Assembly: GCA_037178975.1 (NCBI GenBank)
Contig: JASJZH010000004.1
Coordinates: 6,200,001-6,264,000, forward strand
Length of the DNA: 64,000 bases
Direction: 5' to 3'
Origin: Oscheius tipulae
Lineage: Eukaryota; Nematoda; Chromadorea; Rhabditida; Rhabditidae
The notes under the pieces were generated by a model, which ran no database searches, had not been told where the DNA came from, and saw only the letters and a list, made by a program, of their open reading frames with translations. Shown piece by piece: positions 1 to 10,003 of this stretch; within the stretch, counting starts at the first letter, position 1, and every line of letters begins with the position of its first letter. Both the position numbers and the translations under genes were made by a program.

Positions 1-1049
1 GGATCGTCCACCGACTCGAAATGCTTTGTCCTTTTGATGCGAATTCATGCGGCTTTGAATATGGTTCACTCGACCACGGGGTGGCTTGTTACTATGAGGT
101 TAGAATATCTTCCATTCCTCACTGTTCTTCGCAGACATGCATTCTCTGGAATAGGTTTGTTCATCGTCTATGGTTTCGGCGGTTATTTGGGAACATATTT
201 TTGCGCTTTGGTCGACTGCTTTGCCACTCAAGGCATGGCACTCTTTCCAGCCATGATCTCATTGATGATGCTTTCAAGGACTCTCATTCTGCACGACGTG
301 GTTATCAAGCAGATGACGGTGATCGGAATGGTTCTAGTCGTCTATCTCCTAACCCTGCCCAGATTTGTTAGTCCCTCACCTTTTTCTCCCGTATGCAGAT
401 CTCCAGATCGTGGTTTTCGTTAGTTTCCAAGAGTTGCCGACTGTTCGCAACTTCAGTGCAGAAATTGACCAAGAGACGAGAATGTTGACCACATACACAA
501 TGGTCATGTCGTCCTTCTGTGTAAGTTGAAATTCTATATGCTAAGCGGTTTGCAGTCTACGATATTTTCTTTATACAACCCAGTTCCAATCATTGCTTTC
601 GTCTTCACCATAATCTGCCGTATTCTGCTGGAGAGACAACTTCGAAAGTTCAGCCAAGTTCTGAACACAACTGTGAGAAAACTCCATGCTCGCTTCATGC
701 ACGTAGGTCTTTGTCTTTTTCTTTAGTAATAATACTCTCAAGCTCTTGACAATTGATTCGTGCGTTGTGTTCCTCTTCTTCCTTACCTCCTATTTTAACT
801 TCTTCGCCTATCTTACTGCCATCTGGCCACACCTGGATATCTACTTCTCCCTCTACAACTATCACATCTTTATGATCCCGGGCATTATTCAAGGTATTGA
901 TTTTCAAGATTGAAACATACACGACTCAAGGCTTTTCCACTATCTGGCTCGTCCCCTATCTGCACAACAGCCTCAACAAGGTGCTGGGAATCAAAGAGAC
1001 AACCAAAGTCAGCACAATCGCTATCGCCGACAAAAACACGCCCAATTGA
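1..1049 (+). CDS. 7TM chemoreceptor, C-terminal part (gene enters from the left edge)
   Basis: Five exons can be joined. The frame is open from the window start, with hydrophobic segments around 100-220 and 240-360. Introns lie at about 370-405 or 415, 520-553, 706-760 and 900-937, all GT..AG. The later exons give a hydrophobic segment (VPIIAFVFTIICRILL), a basic loop (RKLHARFMH), a further membrane segment (CVVFLFFLTSYFNFFAYL) and a final TM7-like stretch ending in a cytoplasmic tail with stop TGA at 1047-1049. This order (TM5, basic loop 3, TM6, TM7, short tail) is that of nematode serpentine chemoreceptors acting in the membrane of sensory cilia. I could not assign a class; Srh or Str are possible. 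The start is outside the window. An AATAAA lies at 1153-1158, about 100 nt past the stop. Confidence 0.7.
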
Positions 1050-1447
1050 TGTGGTGCTCATTTGGATTAGTAAACTCTAAAACTTTCCATTTTCCGCTCT
1101 TAATTATTTTTCACCCTGTTGACTGTGATCTTCAGTTATTTATACACTTTCAAATAAATCATGCAGAGTCTGCTCAGGAAGGAGATATCGAATTCAATCA
1201 GACCCATCTAATAACCCCTGTTTAGCTACGAAACTCGAGCGATGTTATCAGAAATCTGGGCAAAGTTTTGGTAATAGTTCGGCAGGCGGCCCCCTCATTC
1301 AAACGTATTTTCGCGCGCATTTTTCAATTCGGCGGGATTTTTTATTTTTCTTCTCTTCACCAAGCTCTTGTTATTTTCGTCGCGTTCTTCCTCATTTCTG
1401 CCATTTTTGCCACTTTTTTTTTCTTTTATACCTTCCTAACAGCTTGT
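1050..1447. other. intergenic, no gene seen
   Basis: It holds the probable 3' end of the upstream receptor gene (AATAAA at 1153-1158), then a short GC-rich patch near 1286-1340 and a T-rich patch near 1340-1440. The open frame at 1268-1498 has no recognisable protein features. Confidence 0.6.
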
Positions 1448-2663
1448 CTAATCGATTATAAGATAGTAATAAGTAAGTTGAGCAAACAAACAAAGTAAAT
1501 TGAACGAGGATATTATAGGAGAAATTGCAACAGATTCATGATAACAAAGTGGGAAATCAAGATATTTGGAGACAAGCTCCAGAAGGCGGAGGTACGGATC
1601 CTCGCAGACTTGACGACCGTTGATGGACAACCACCAGTGAAGAGCAAGTTTCGACGGCAAAGTTCTGGCGCGAACACCAGGACTCAACTTGAGGAGGGTT
1701 TGCTTGAGGATACGCCACTGGCGTTCAATCTTCTGGGTGTGGCATCCGGTAACGGGATCGACGAAGTTCAGGGAATGATTGACGGCCTCGTGGTGGAATC
1801 CATGGCTAGGAATTTGTCGATAAGCACGCCATTCATCACTGTATATGATAGATCCCGGAGCGACGTGTCTTTGCAGAATCGGCATCAACGTGGCAGCGGT
1901 ACGGTCAGGAACCCAGAAGACTCGGCACTCCTTCGTGCGGCGGGAGATGAGGCCAAAGAGCCACGGACCTTAGATGAATGAGTTTTGATATAACCATATA
2001 CTCACCCTGGGATCTTCTCAGATAATTATTGTTTCGGTGACCCACATGACCAAGCCGATTTCCCTGCATCAAGCGTCCTCTGTTAGGTTTTCTTCTTCCC
2101 TTCATATACGTCTCGTCTACTTCGATGATGTCGCCAACTCCTCCAACTTTTGGGGCATCAGACATGGCTTCCCTCATTAGCTCTCGGACATGCAGAGACC
2201 ACTCGACTCTCGACTCCTTGCTCAGTTGACGACCAACAAGTTCTTTCGAACGAGAGAGACTAAGCTCCTTGGCCAGCATGAAGATGACGTAGACGACGTC
2301 TTTCGGATCAATCTGTTCAAACAAAGAAGATAACAATGAAGAGGTCTAAACAATACTTTTCTGTTGGGACGTCCCGTAATATCTCTCACGTTGAAGATGG
2401 GGAGTCCGCTCGGCTGAACAGTCGGATCGTAGGCGGATGGACCATGGTGAGCAGACTTATGATTGCGGCAAACCGTGCAGCGGAAGTGAGGCGTACCGTT
2501 GACCAAAACCTCCTTGATCTTTCCGATGCAGTTCGGCTTTCTCAAGTTGAACGGCTTGGCGGCGCAGAGGGCCAGGTAGATGGTCCCATTCCTGTTGACT
2601 CCCATCGGTTGTCCAATGGCCGGCAGTAGATTCCATCGGCGAAGATATGCAGCTTCGAGGCTT
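1448..2663 (-). CDS. ISXO2-like (IS1595/Merlin-type) DDE transposase gene
   Basis: Three exons join cleanly: about 2390-2663, 2006-2312 and 1448-1968. Exon 1 encodes a CX2C-type half ribbon (RCTVCRNHK) preceded by LRRWNLLP, the N-terminal zinc-ribbon-like region seen upstream of nematode ISXO2 domains. Exons 2-3 carry the catalytic core: IIEVDETYMKG (first Asp), then RVFWVPDRTAATL, IYSDEWRAY (second Asp) and TQKIERQWRILK (putative third acidic residue), with the family's NHSLNFVDPVTGCHT motif between them. The frame is intact across both introns, so the gene may still be functional or domesticated. The true 5' end is unclear: the upstream frame runs into a stop just 5' of an A-run at about 2661-2669. 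The C-terminal 30 residues may be read-through. No clear terminal inverted repeats were found. Confidence 0.82.
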
Positions 2664-2924
2664 TTTTTTTACAGAACTGAAGCCAGAAACGAAGCCAGGC
2701 TAAAACAGCTCAAGTCGTACTAGCCTTTTTTTCCAATTTGTCAACTTTACAAATAAAGAATTTAATAACTTCATCTCTTTTTGAACTCGAGTTTAAAAGG
2801 TAGAAACTGAGTTCTGTAAGATCTTTTGAACACTACTGCTTCCAACATTGGAACAAACTACTTGGCAATCTTCTTATCTCGAATTGCAAAAGTTTATTCA
2901 GCGTTACTCTCAATACAAATGTCG

Positions 2925-4045
2925 TCAATTCGAGCCAGTGGATACAGCGTGAACAGAAATGACCGAAGTTCTTTCGTAAAGGCTCCGTCGAACTTGACTA
3001 CTTGTGATAAGAAGACTCCACGACGGAAGAAGTGCAGCGATGTCGACGACGACGCCTGAACTTTGCGAACTGTTGTGCTAGAACAAGAGTCTTACCACGA
3101 TAGTTGATAATTTTGTTTGTGAGGTCGTTGTTCATGGCGATCGATTTAAAGTAGAAAACACTCCCCTAAACGAGATGATGATGTTTCCATTCTTTACCTG
3201 ATAGAGCGAGATTGAAGCAGCTGAAACAGCGAATGTCAGACAAGTAATCATCACGTTTCGCTCTGCAATGCTGTTCTCTTTTTTTCCCAAAATGAAAACG
3301 ATGATGAGCACTGATGTGACAAGGATGGTCACACACAGAACTGCTCCGAAAACTCCGCTGATGGCAGCAGCACTCAGCTGAAAATAATGATTTTCGGATT
3401 GGTCCAGTCTTCTCACATAGGGCCAGCCAAGTTCCCAGAGAATTTTCGGACTTCCGGCCTGAAGGAACCCGAAACGGACGCTGGTATTGACGAAGAATAT
3501 GAAGAAGCTGAAAGGGACTAGGAACAGCACAACAACCATTACTCGAAGACGTTTCAGTCCGAACTGAACGTGAGTTGAACTGACGAGAAGTCCATCTTAC
3601 CTTGACTCTTTTCATTCGGAATAGAGTAGCAAAACGCCAAACAAAAATAGTGAAAGAGCAGCAGAAATAGCACTCGATACTGTAGCAATAGACCAGATAC
3701 AGTATTTTGAGAGTTAGCGTGGGGTGGGTGTAAAGTTCGACGAAGAGAGAACACAGTTCCTGAACAAATTTGTGATGTACTGGGAATATAATCTACCGGA
3801 AGTGTGAAGACTTTATCGATGATGAATGACGTTATCCAGTAGAGACTGTTACCAGTTCCGAAGACGATGTACTGGTAGAAGAACACACTTGACAGGGCCT
3901 TCTTTCGGAGGATAAGAACAGTGAAGACCAAGTTCAGAGCTATCGTTGGGATTCCATAAGCTAGCGGGATGAAAGAAGAGAAATAATTATAATTGGATGA
4001 ATCCTTGGGACAGTTGCCCATGGCTGCCAAAGTATCGTTGTCCAT
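2925..4045 (-). CDS. Srg-like serpentine chemoreceptor, array copy 1
   Basis: Five exons (first 3797-4045, introns of about 32-40 nt) give a protein of about 320 residues. It starts MDNDTLAAMGNCPKD, the same N-terminus as the next two copies. TM1 follows YGIPTIALN, TM2 contains FFYQYIVFGTGNSLYW; a conserved HPTLTLKILY segment precedes TM3. TM5-6 follow RFATLFRMK, with AERNVMITCLTF before TM6. The last exon carries VVDIAALLPSWSLLITSSQVR, shared by all array copies. Stop is at 2925-2927. The YGIP..N start of TM1, the FFYQ motif, the AERN motif and the LPSW TM7 resemble the Srg/Srv superfamily of nematode chemoreceptors. Expected role: odorant or pheromone detection in sensory neurons. The frame is intact; the exact class is an inference. 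Confidence 0.82.
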
Positions 4046-4759
4046 TAGCCCTAAAAATGGACGTTTTCGGAGAGAGAAGGAGAAAGTGAATAACGGAAAG
4101 AGGTCGGGCTGCTATAATGTGCCTCTATTTGTCAATTAAAAAGGTGATCAGTGCCTACTTTCTGCCAAAAAGGGATCATTATGGCAATTAAAATGTCAAT
4201 AGCAGTGTTAGAAGGACGTCTGCTCAAAATGTCACACGGATGAGAAACCTGTATCGTGTATGTTTTTTTTCTATTCTCTAAGCTCCGTATGAAAAATGGA
4301 CTATCAACTTGTTGCCATAAACAGACTCTAAGTAAATACCGAAAACAACATGTGCAAGCCAAACGAGTTGACTATGATTAACATCATTGAAGACGTCAGA
4401 ACGGGAGACGAGACAAAAAGTGTTCTGGAACAGTTAAAAATGTGTTGCTCACTGCTAAAGTTTCATGATTAGTGTTTTTCATGGCCCTTAATAGCCATCC
4501 TCCTCTGTTAAATCTTCTCGAAGTCGAAAACAGGATAAGTAGGACCAAGAAAAGCTGCCAGAAATGTTGGTATCAGGCAGTAATTGTAGAGACTAAAGGT
4601 AACCTACGCGTATAGAAATTGTATTCACTGTGCAAGGTTCAAAAGACAGAAACTGATTAACAGAGGTCTTGTACGAATCGGACAGGTGGAAGCCGAGCTC
4701 TTTTTCTGATGCTCTTGCGAAAAAGAAATGTTGGTTATTGGTTCGTGCATTATTCGTAC
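4046..4759. other. intergenic between chemoreceptor copy 1 and a repeat block
   Basis: Probably includes the promoter of the copy 1 receptor gene, which starts at 4045 on the minus strand. Open frames here (for example 4132-4362 minus) have no family features. No RNA gene was seen. Confidence 0.45.
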
Positions 4760-5285
4760 TCCTCTTCGGGGCTTGCCTAACTTGTCCATTGCCACGTAAG
4801 ACGATTGCTAAAAACAAAAGTCATACTGTTCGAGTGCGACTCTGAGCACTTTTGCGCTAATACTGACTCAAAACGCGGCCAACAAAGTGACATTTTACTG
4901 ACCTCAACCCTATAGAAGCTTAGAAGCTTGTCCACTTCTAAGCTGTCAGTCTAGCCACTGCTAATCAGTTAAACCCACTTTCTCCCTCGAACCCACTTCC
5001 CTTTCACTCTAAGACAAGTAACCTAAACCCATTCCTATCTTTTGAACCCACTCTTTGAACCCACTTCCTATTCTTTGCAAAACCCCAAAATCCACTTCTT
5101 ATCAATCCAATCCACTTTCCTTCCACTCTTTGAACCCACTTCCCATCCCTTGAAAAACTTCCTATCCCACTTCCCTTTCACTATTTGAAACCCCTTCCCC
5201 TCTTTGGACCCCCTTCCTATCACTCAAACCCACTTTCTATTCTTTGAACCCACTCTTTATCTCTCGAACACTAACTTTAGCTCAA
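4760..5285. repeat. degenerate copy of the 24-26 kb complex repeat, with TTGAACCCACTTCC-type array
   Basis: At 4760-4810 the sequence CTCTTCGGGGCTTGCCTAAC and the following GACGATTGCTAAAAACAAA are a diverged form of the segment that starts the repeats at 24.1 and 25.3 kb. From about 4970 to 5280 there is a degenerate array of 14-20 nt units built on TTGAACCCACTTCC with C/T-rich spacers, like the arrays at 24.2 and 24.7-25.0 kb. No coding potential. Edges are approximate. Confidence 0.7.
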
Positions 5286-5339
5286 AACTCAATTTTTGTT
5301 GAAATGGCGGTCATGTCCCAATTTTTGGCTTTTCATTCC

Positions 5340-5560
5340 TACTCTGCTCATCGAACTCGGAAGGGAAGGGAATGATTTGTCTCGACGCGGAATCGAACCC
5401 GAGACGCATGCGGTTAGCGTGCTGGCGGCGACGGCTCCTCCTAGCAATAAACGAAGCGGGCGGGAGGCGCTAACGCAGGGGAGTGGACGGTACGTACAGA
5501 CGGCATCAGACAAACAAACAGAGAGGCCCACAGAGACGCGCGGACAATATAAAATGATGT
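5340..5560 (-). repeat. tRNA-derived SINE-like element, copy A
   Basis: On the minus strand a consensus Pol III B box, GGTTCGATTCC, lies at 5389-5399. Just upstream is a tRNA-like anticodon-arm segment (CACGCTAACCGCATG), and the downstream tail is CGTCGAGACAAATC. The 5' head shares with the 13.4 kb element the strings TTGTCCGCG.GTCTCTGTG, GCCGTCTGTACGTA and CTCCCCTGCGTTAGCG. The shared head plus the tRNA-like half and different flanks indicate a dispersed SINE-like family. A complete cloverleaf cannot be drawn, so it is not called a tRNA gene. Confidence 0.65.
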
Positions 5561-5666
5561 TCGAATGAGCTGATTCAATAGATGAGGGACGTTTCAGGAA
5601 ACGTCTGAGGAAAAAACTTATTCATTAGAGCCTCGTGAGATCATAAAAAGAGAATCTCGAACGTCA

Positions 5667-6784
5667 TCATTGAACAATAATAGTCGGGATGTTTCTTGAA
5701 TTAACTCTCGTGGAGCTCGGTGTCTTGATTCCAATTATCTTTTCTCGAATCTGTGTGCTGGTCAAGAGAAAACACCAGGACGGAAGCAGAGCAGCCACAT
5801 CGATTACGGTAGCTGTGAGTCTTATTTTTAAGAGATTCCCTTTCACCAACCTCGGTAAGAGACAACAATCCCGATCATGTTCAGGTCCATCGCAATTGAA
5901 AGGAAATAATAGACTGTTGCCTGGTAAACAGAGATCGAGACGGCAGACAAGGAAAAGGTGAGACATGTAATTATGATGTTCCTCTCGGCCTTGCTGCTTT
6001 CAACTGTACGAATTCGGATTAGACGATACAGCATAAAAATCGAAGAAAGAATTATCAGAATGGTCAGAAGCCCGAACTTGATACCACTCACACCTGCTGC
6101 AGTTATCTGGAAGTTTTGTTAATTGGACAGGTAACAGAGTCATTCACAAATGGCCAGCCGTCAGCGAAGAACAAAATCTTGGGACTTCCCGGCTTGGCGA
6201 AACTGTACATAGCGCTGGTATTGAAGTAGATCCAGAAGAATGTGAACGGGAGGAGGAACTGGATGAAGAGGTAGATTTGTAGATGCCTCGTCATTATCTG
6301 AAAGGACTAATCAAGTTAGATCCAACAAACAGCTCACGTTTTCATTGTATGGTGCCCTGAAGATAACAAGGACTCTCCAAAGAATGATGCACAGGCTGCT
6401 GTAGAAGTAGTTGTCGATTCCGTAACAGTAAAACATGTAGACTGTTTTCATGATTATATGGGGTTTGGTAAACATTCGAACAAACAACGGACAGAAGTCC
6501 TGATAAGTTTTATCTCTTCCAGTTTAACAACTTACCGGTAGCATCAAGAATCGATCCATGATGACGGAAGAGATCCAGTAAAAAGTGTTTCCAGTGCCGA
6601 AGACGATGAATTGGTAGAAGAATACTCGATGAAGAGAGCGGTTTCTCACAATAATAGAGATCAGAATCACGTTGAGAATACAGGTGGGAATTCCGTAGAG
6701 AAGTGGGAAAAACGACGTAAAGTAGTTGTATCCAGAGGAACCCTTCGGACATTTCTCCAGAGCGACCAAAGTTTCGTTGTCCAT
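5667..6784 (-). CDS. Srg-like serpentine chemoreceptor, array copy 2
   Basis: Starts MDNETLVALEKCPKG at 6784 and ends at stop 5667-5669. About six exons join, including DFCPLFVRMFTKPHIIMK before TM3, FFWIYFNTSAMYSFAKPG in the TM4-5 region, ITAAGVSGIKFGLLTIL (TM5), AERNIIITCLTFSLSAVSI (TM6) and VIDVAALLPSWCFLLTSTQ (TM7), with a tail rich in Ser, Arg and Ile. One intron, between FVNDS and ITAAG, would be only 29 nt (about 6108-6136), unless a nearby alternative is used. Residue patterns and exon boundaries match array copies 1 and 3. Predicted seven-pass membrane receptor of sensory neurons. The frame is intact under this model. Confidence 0.82.
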
Positions 6785-7196
6785 CCTGAACTTTTGCAGA
6801 CAAAGTGTAGAAGACTACTACTGGAAAAGGCGGAACCTCTGACGTCTTACGCGATTTTTAATTGTGTTCAATCACACCTGTCAAGTTGAAACAATGAGTA
6901 ATTTTTCTAAATTCAATTTAGGCTCTTTTGTTAACTGCTTTCTCATCCAACAGCAATTCTACTAACAAATCTAATAAGACTACTCGTTTTCACTACTTAA
7001 TCGGAAAGCTACTGGAAGAAGGACCTTTGAGATCGTGAGGTAGTTCTGTTTGTCTAACATGAACTTTGAATGTAGTTTGAAAAAAGCTGGCAAGTCATGA
7101 CATGTCAAGAATTAAGTTGACAAGTCAGCTTTTGGATAAACTCGGGTACTTAGGCTATTGGTGGCGCAGTCGCCTGTTGTCAATGCTAAGCCAAGA
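6785..7196. other. intergenic, no gene seen
   Basis: Likely upstream region of array copy 2 (start 6784 on the minus strand). AT-rich, with no recognised repeat or RNA gene. Confidence 0.4.
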
Positions 7197-7550
7197 CTAA
7201 GGGACGGTGAAGCCGTCGAAGATGGATGGTCTCTGTTCAAAATGTTCCTTGAGTGTAGCATTTTCATGATTGTACATTGCGTAATGGATATGTTTGAATG
7301 CTAAGAGGAATGGTGTCAGACATCCTATGAAAGTGGTTGTTTGCGGAATGTAGGGGTCTCTGAGGCTTGTGACCACCGTAATAGCTTTCCAGTTGTATCT
7401 TCGGAGTAGGTCGCCTGATCCAGAAGGTAATGAGCGGTGATTTCTAGCACACACAAGATACAAGAGAAGGGAGAAGGAGAGGATATTAGACTCGTTTGGC
7501 TCAAACATCGTACCTTGGCAATAACCTACCCTTTCGAGGGAAATTCCCAT
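7197..7550 (-). CDS. putative membrane protein fragment (weak PGAP2/Frag1 resemblance)
   Basis: A single open frame with hydrophobic segments SFSLLLYLVCARNH and FIGCLTPFLLAFKHIHY separated by a polar stretch containing YIPQTTTF. The order 'N..LPS..S' then 'PQ' then a hydrophobic segment ending in aromatic residues is loosely like the Frag1/DRAM/Sfk1 (PGAP2-like) family, but the resemblance is weak and key residues are not certain. No full-length gene fits between the neighbouring receptors (5667-6784 and 7688-8819), so this would be a remnant or single exon. It may instead be chance open frame. Confidence 0.25.
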   Translation of the reverse strand: MGISLERVGYCQGTMFEPNESNILSFSLLLYLVCARNHRSLPSGSGDLLRRYNWKAITVVTSLRDPYIPQTTTFIGCLTPFLLAFKHIHYAMYNHENATLKEHFEQRPSIFDGFTVP

Positions 7551-7687
7551 CCGAATGAAAAGGTTTCGACGGATATGCTATGAACACAAGATCATTCGAC
7601 TGAAACAGATTCGTCGTAATCGATAGATTTTATTATCTCAAGGGAAAACTCTGAACACGGAAAAGACGGTCTTTGGTGGATTCAAGA

Positions 7688-8819
7688 TCAAGGTTGTTGG
7701 GTTAGAGAAACTACTGCAGAAGCCGAGACTTTCCTTTTGAAGATGATCATACGGATACGGTCACTGGTGATCAAAAGACACCACGATGGAAGTAGGGCAG
7801 CAAAGTCAATGACTATTCCTGGACAAGAGATTGGTCTCTATCACAAAACAAACCTCGGTAAGATATAACAACGCCGGTCATATCCATATTATTCACCACG
7901 GACAGAAAGTAGTAAACGGTCCCCTGAATTTTTATGAACAAGGGACAAAGTTCGATTACCTGATAGAGCGACAAAGCCACTGCCGAAATGGCGAACGTGA
8001 GACAAGTGATAATGATGTTCATTTCGACTCGACGATCTGGCCTCGTTCGTATCTGGATCACTCGATGAATCATGTAGACCGATGAAAACAAAATGATCAC
8101 GGCCAAGACTCCAAATTTAACCCCGCCAACAGCAGCTGCAGTAATCTCAAAATGATCAGTCAGCAAATCACGAGTAAAAACGAAAGTAAGGCCAGCCATC
8201 TGGAAAAAAGATAATATTTGGATTTCCGGGTTTCGAGAAGCTGTACAAGGCCACAGTGTTCCAATAGATCCAGAACAGAGCGAATGGAAGCAGACATTGA
8301 ACGACGAACATTATTCGAAGATTACGGGGAGACAGCTAGATGAATATTTAGAAGAAACTAATTTTGTCTACATTCTCGTTGTAAGGTGCCCGGAAAATGA
8401 CAATGACTCTCCACGTGATGATGGAGAAAGAGCTGCAGAAAAAACTATCCACTCCGTAGCAGTAGAAGAGATACAGGGTCTGCATTGTGTGAGAGGGTTT
8501 CGTGAAAAGCTGAACAAAAGTCGGACATAAATTCTAGGAATAGTTTGTATTAAAATAGTGACAAACTCACTGGAATGAGAAGAACTTTGTCCAGAAGAAC
8601 TGATGACACCCAATAAATGCTGTTCCCAATTGAAAACACTACGAATTGATAGAAAAAGGCCCGGTGAAACTGGTTGTCTCGGAGGATTATGGTGATCAGA
8701 AGAAAATTGAGGACCAGAGTGGGAATTCCGTAAAGCACAGAGAAAAACTTTTTGAAGTAACTATAGTCATCTGACCCAGTCGGACACTTTCGTAGTGCCA
8801 GCAGGATCTCCTCGTCCAT
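7688..8819 (-). CDS. Srg-like serpentine chemoreceptor, array copy 3
   Basis: Start ATG at 8819 gives MDEEILLALRKCPTGSDD, aligned with copies 1 and 2; an in-frame ATG upstream at 8879 is less likely because it lacks counterpart sequence in the others. TM1 follows YGIPTLVLN; TM2 contains FFYQFVVFSIGNSIYW. Downstream exons give KPGNPNIIFFPDGWPYF, then TM5 (GGVKFGVLAVIILFSSV), TM6 (NIIITCLTFAISAVALSLYQ), and the last exon VIDFAALLPSWCLLITSDR ending at 7688-7690. A frame change in the TM4-5 loop is resolved by an intron of about 49 nt (phase 1, acceptor CTGCAG). Predicted chemosensory 7TM receptor. Confidence 0.8.
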
Positions 8820-9439
8820 CTTATGAGTTTTAACAGGCTTTCGTTCCGGAATAGCGTGTGAAGTGCCACAAAGGTTCAAAGTCTAAAGAATACAGTATGC
8901 TCTCAGAGAGACAAATGATAATGTGATAATGTCTCTCTCAAAGATCGAAGATGGAAGGGCAATTTGTTAGAATATTGTTATCAGACAAACAAGAGGTATT
9001 TAGTGGAAAAGTGAGAAAAGTGTGCAGACATGCTAATATCAACCAATCACAAATGTCTTCTGCGAACATTAGTCGTTTATTCGGACAAAAGAGAAGTTGT
9101 TCTACGTAGTAAAGTATACCAACGCGTAGTGTGGACAGGAAAGAAATCATCTGAGTCGGGACCATAACGGAAGACAACAGGCGTTTTGTTTGAAAGAAAA
9201 AGACGACTCGTCAGAATGTGTCTAGAGAGTATAAAAAGCAAACTACAAGTCTCAATGCAGGATTCCCACGCCTCGACTTCCTAAGCAAGCTGTTTTTCAA
9301 GGAACTATTCTCTGTGCAGCACTGTTCTCTGAGAAAAATGAGCTTCAGATGATACATTTTGTAGGGAAAATGAACATACGGGTCATATATATTTCATTTT
9401 CCATTAACAATATTCATTATGCTGGAGCATTTTGTTGAC
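8820..9439. other. intergenic, no gene seen
   Basis: Upstream of array copy 3. The open frame at 8938-9177 (minus) shows no family features. AT-rich towards 9380-9420. Confidence 0.4.
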
Positions 9440-9882
9440 TTGTTACAGTGGACGGAGAGATTTTCCTTCTGAAGAGGTTTTATCGAACGCGTTCGCTGGT
9501 AGCCAAAAGTGACCACGACGGTAGAAGAGCGGCCATGTCGATGACGAATCCTTAAGTTTAAATTGGATTGTTAGAAGAAAGGGCACGACCTCGATTAAAT
9601 ACAATAACTCCAGCCATGGCTACATTTTGGAGCACGATGAGGAAATAGTAGACAGCTGTTTGGTAGACGGAATGGAAATGGCAGAGGAGGTTGGCCAAAT
9701 GCCAAGGAGGTTACAATGATGTTCATTAACAACTACTCTCCTAGTGATAATGGTCAAGATCGAATAGAAATAGTTATCGACACCGTAACAATATGCGAAG
9801 TTGACAATCTTCAATAGAATGTGAGGCTGAGTGAACAGCTTCACAAACAGGGGGCAAAAGAAAAAAAAAATCCTGAAAGAAA
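9440..9882 (-). pseudogene. Srg-like chemoreceptor pseudogene, array copy 4
   Basis: Remnants align with the three intact array copies: the TM3 exon (CPLFVKLFTQPHILLK then FAYCYGVDNYFYSILTI, about 9760-9880), the TM6 start (MNIIVTSLAFG), the segment TAVYYFLIVLQNVAMAGVI (about 9605-9660) and the last exon GFVIDMAALLPSWSLLATSER (9480-9552). The TM1-2 exon is absent, TM4-5 are deleted so that TM3 runs directly into the pre-TM6 motif, a frameshift lies in TM6 near 9690, and TAA follows the last exon's SERVR. These breaks together indicate a dead copy. Confidence 0.85.
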
Positions 9883-10003
9883 GCTTCCACATACAAGAGA
9901 AGTTCTTAGTGGAAAGAGCAAAATCCTGTCGAAGAGCAGAAAAGATATTCATTAGAAACTATCCAGTAGCGAGTGTTGGGAGTCTATAAAACAAAGGTAC
10001 TAA

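Noticed and set aside
4970-5280. TTGAACCCACTTCC-type units as a possible CRISPR-like array
   Set aside because: Units are degenerate, spacers are not unique or uniform, and the host is an animal; it is a minisatellite-like repeat.
5380-5440. tRNA-Val-like sequence on the minus strand
   Set aside because: B box and an anticodon-arm-like segment exist but the acceptor stem does not pair; it shares a SINE-like head with another locus, so it is called a repeat.
8938-9177. Minus open frame with hydrophobic start
   Set aside because: No match to the neighbouring receptor exons and no splice context; likely chance.
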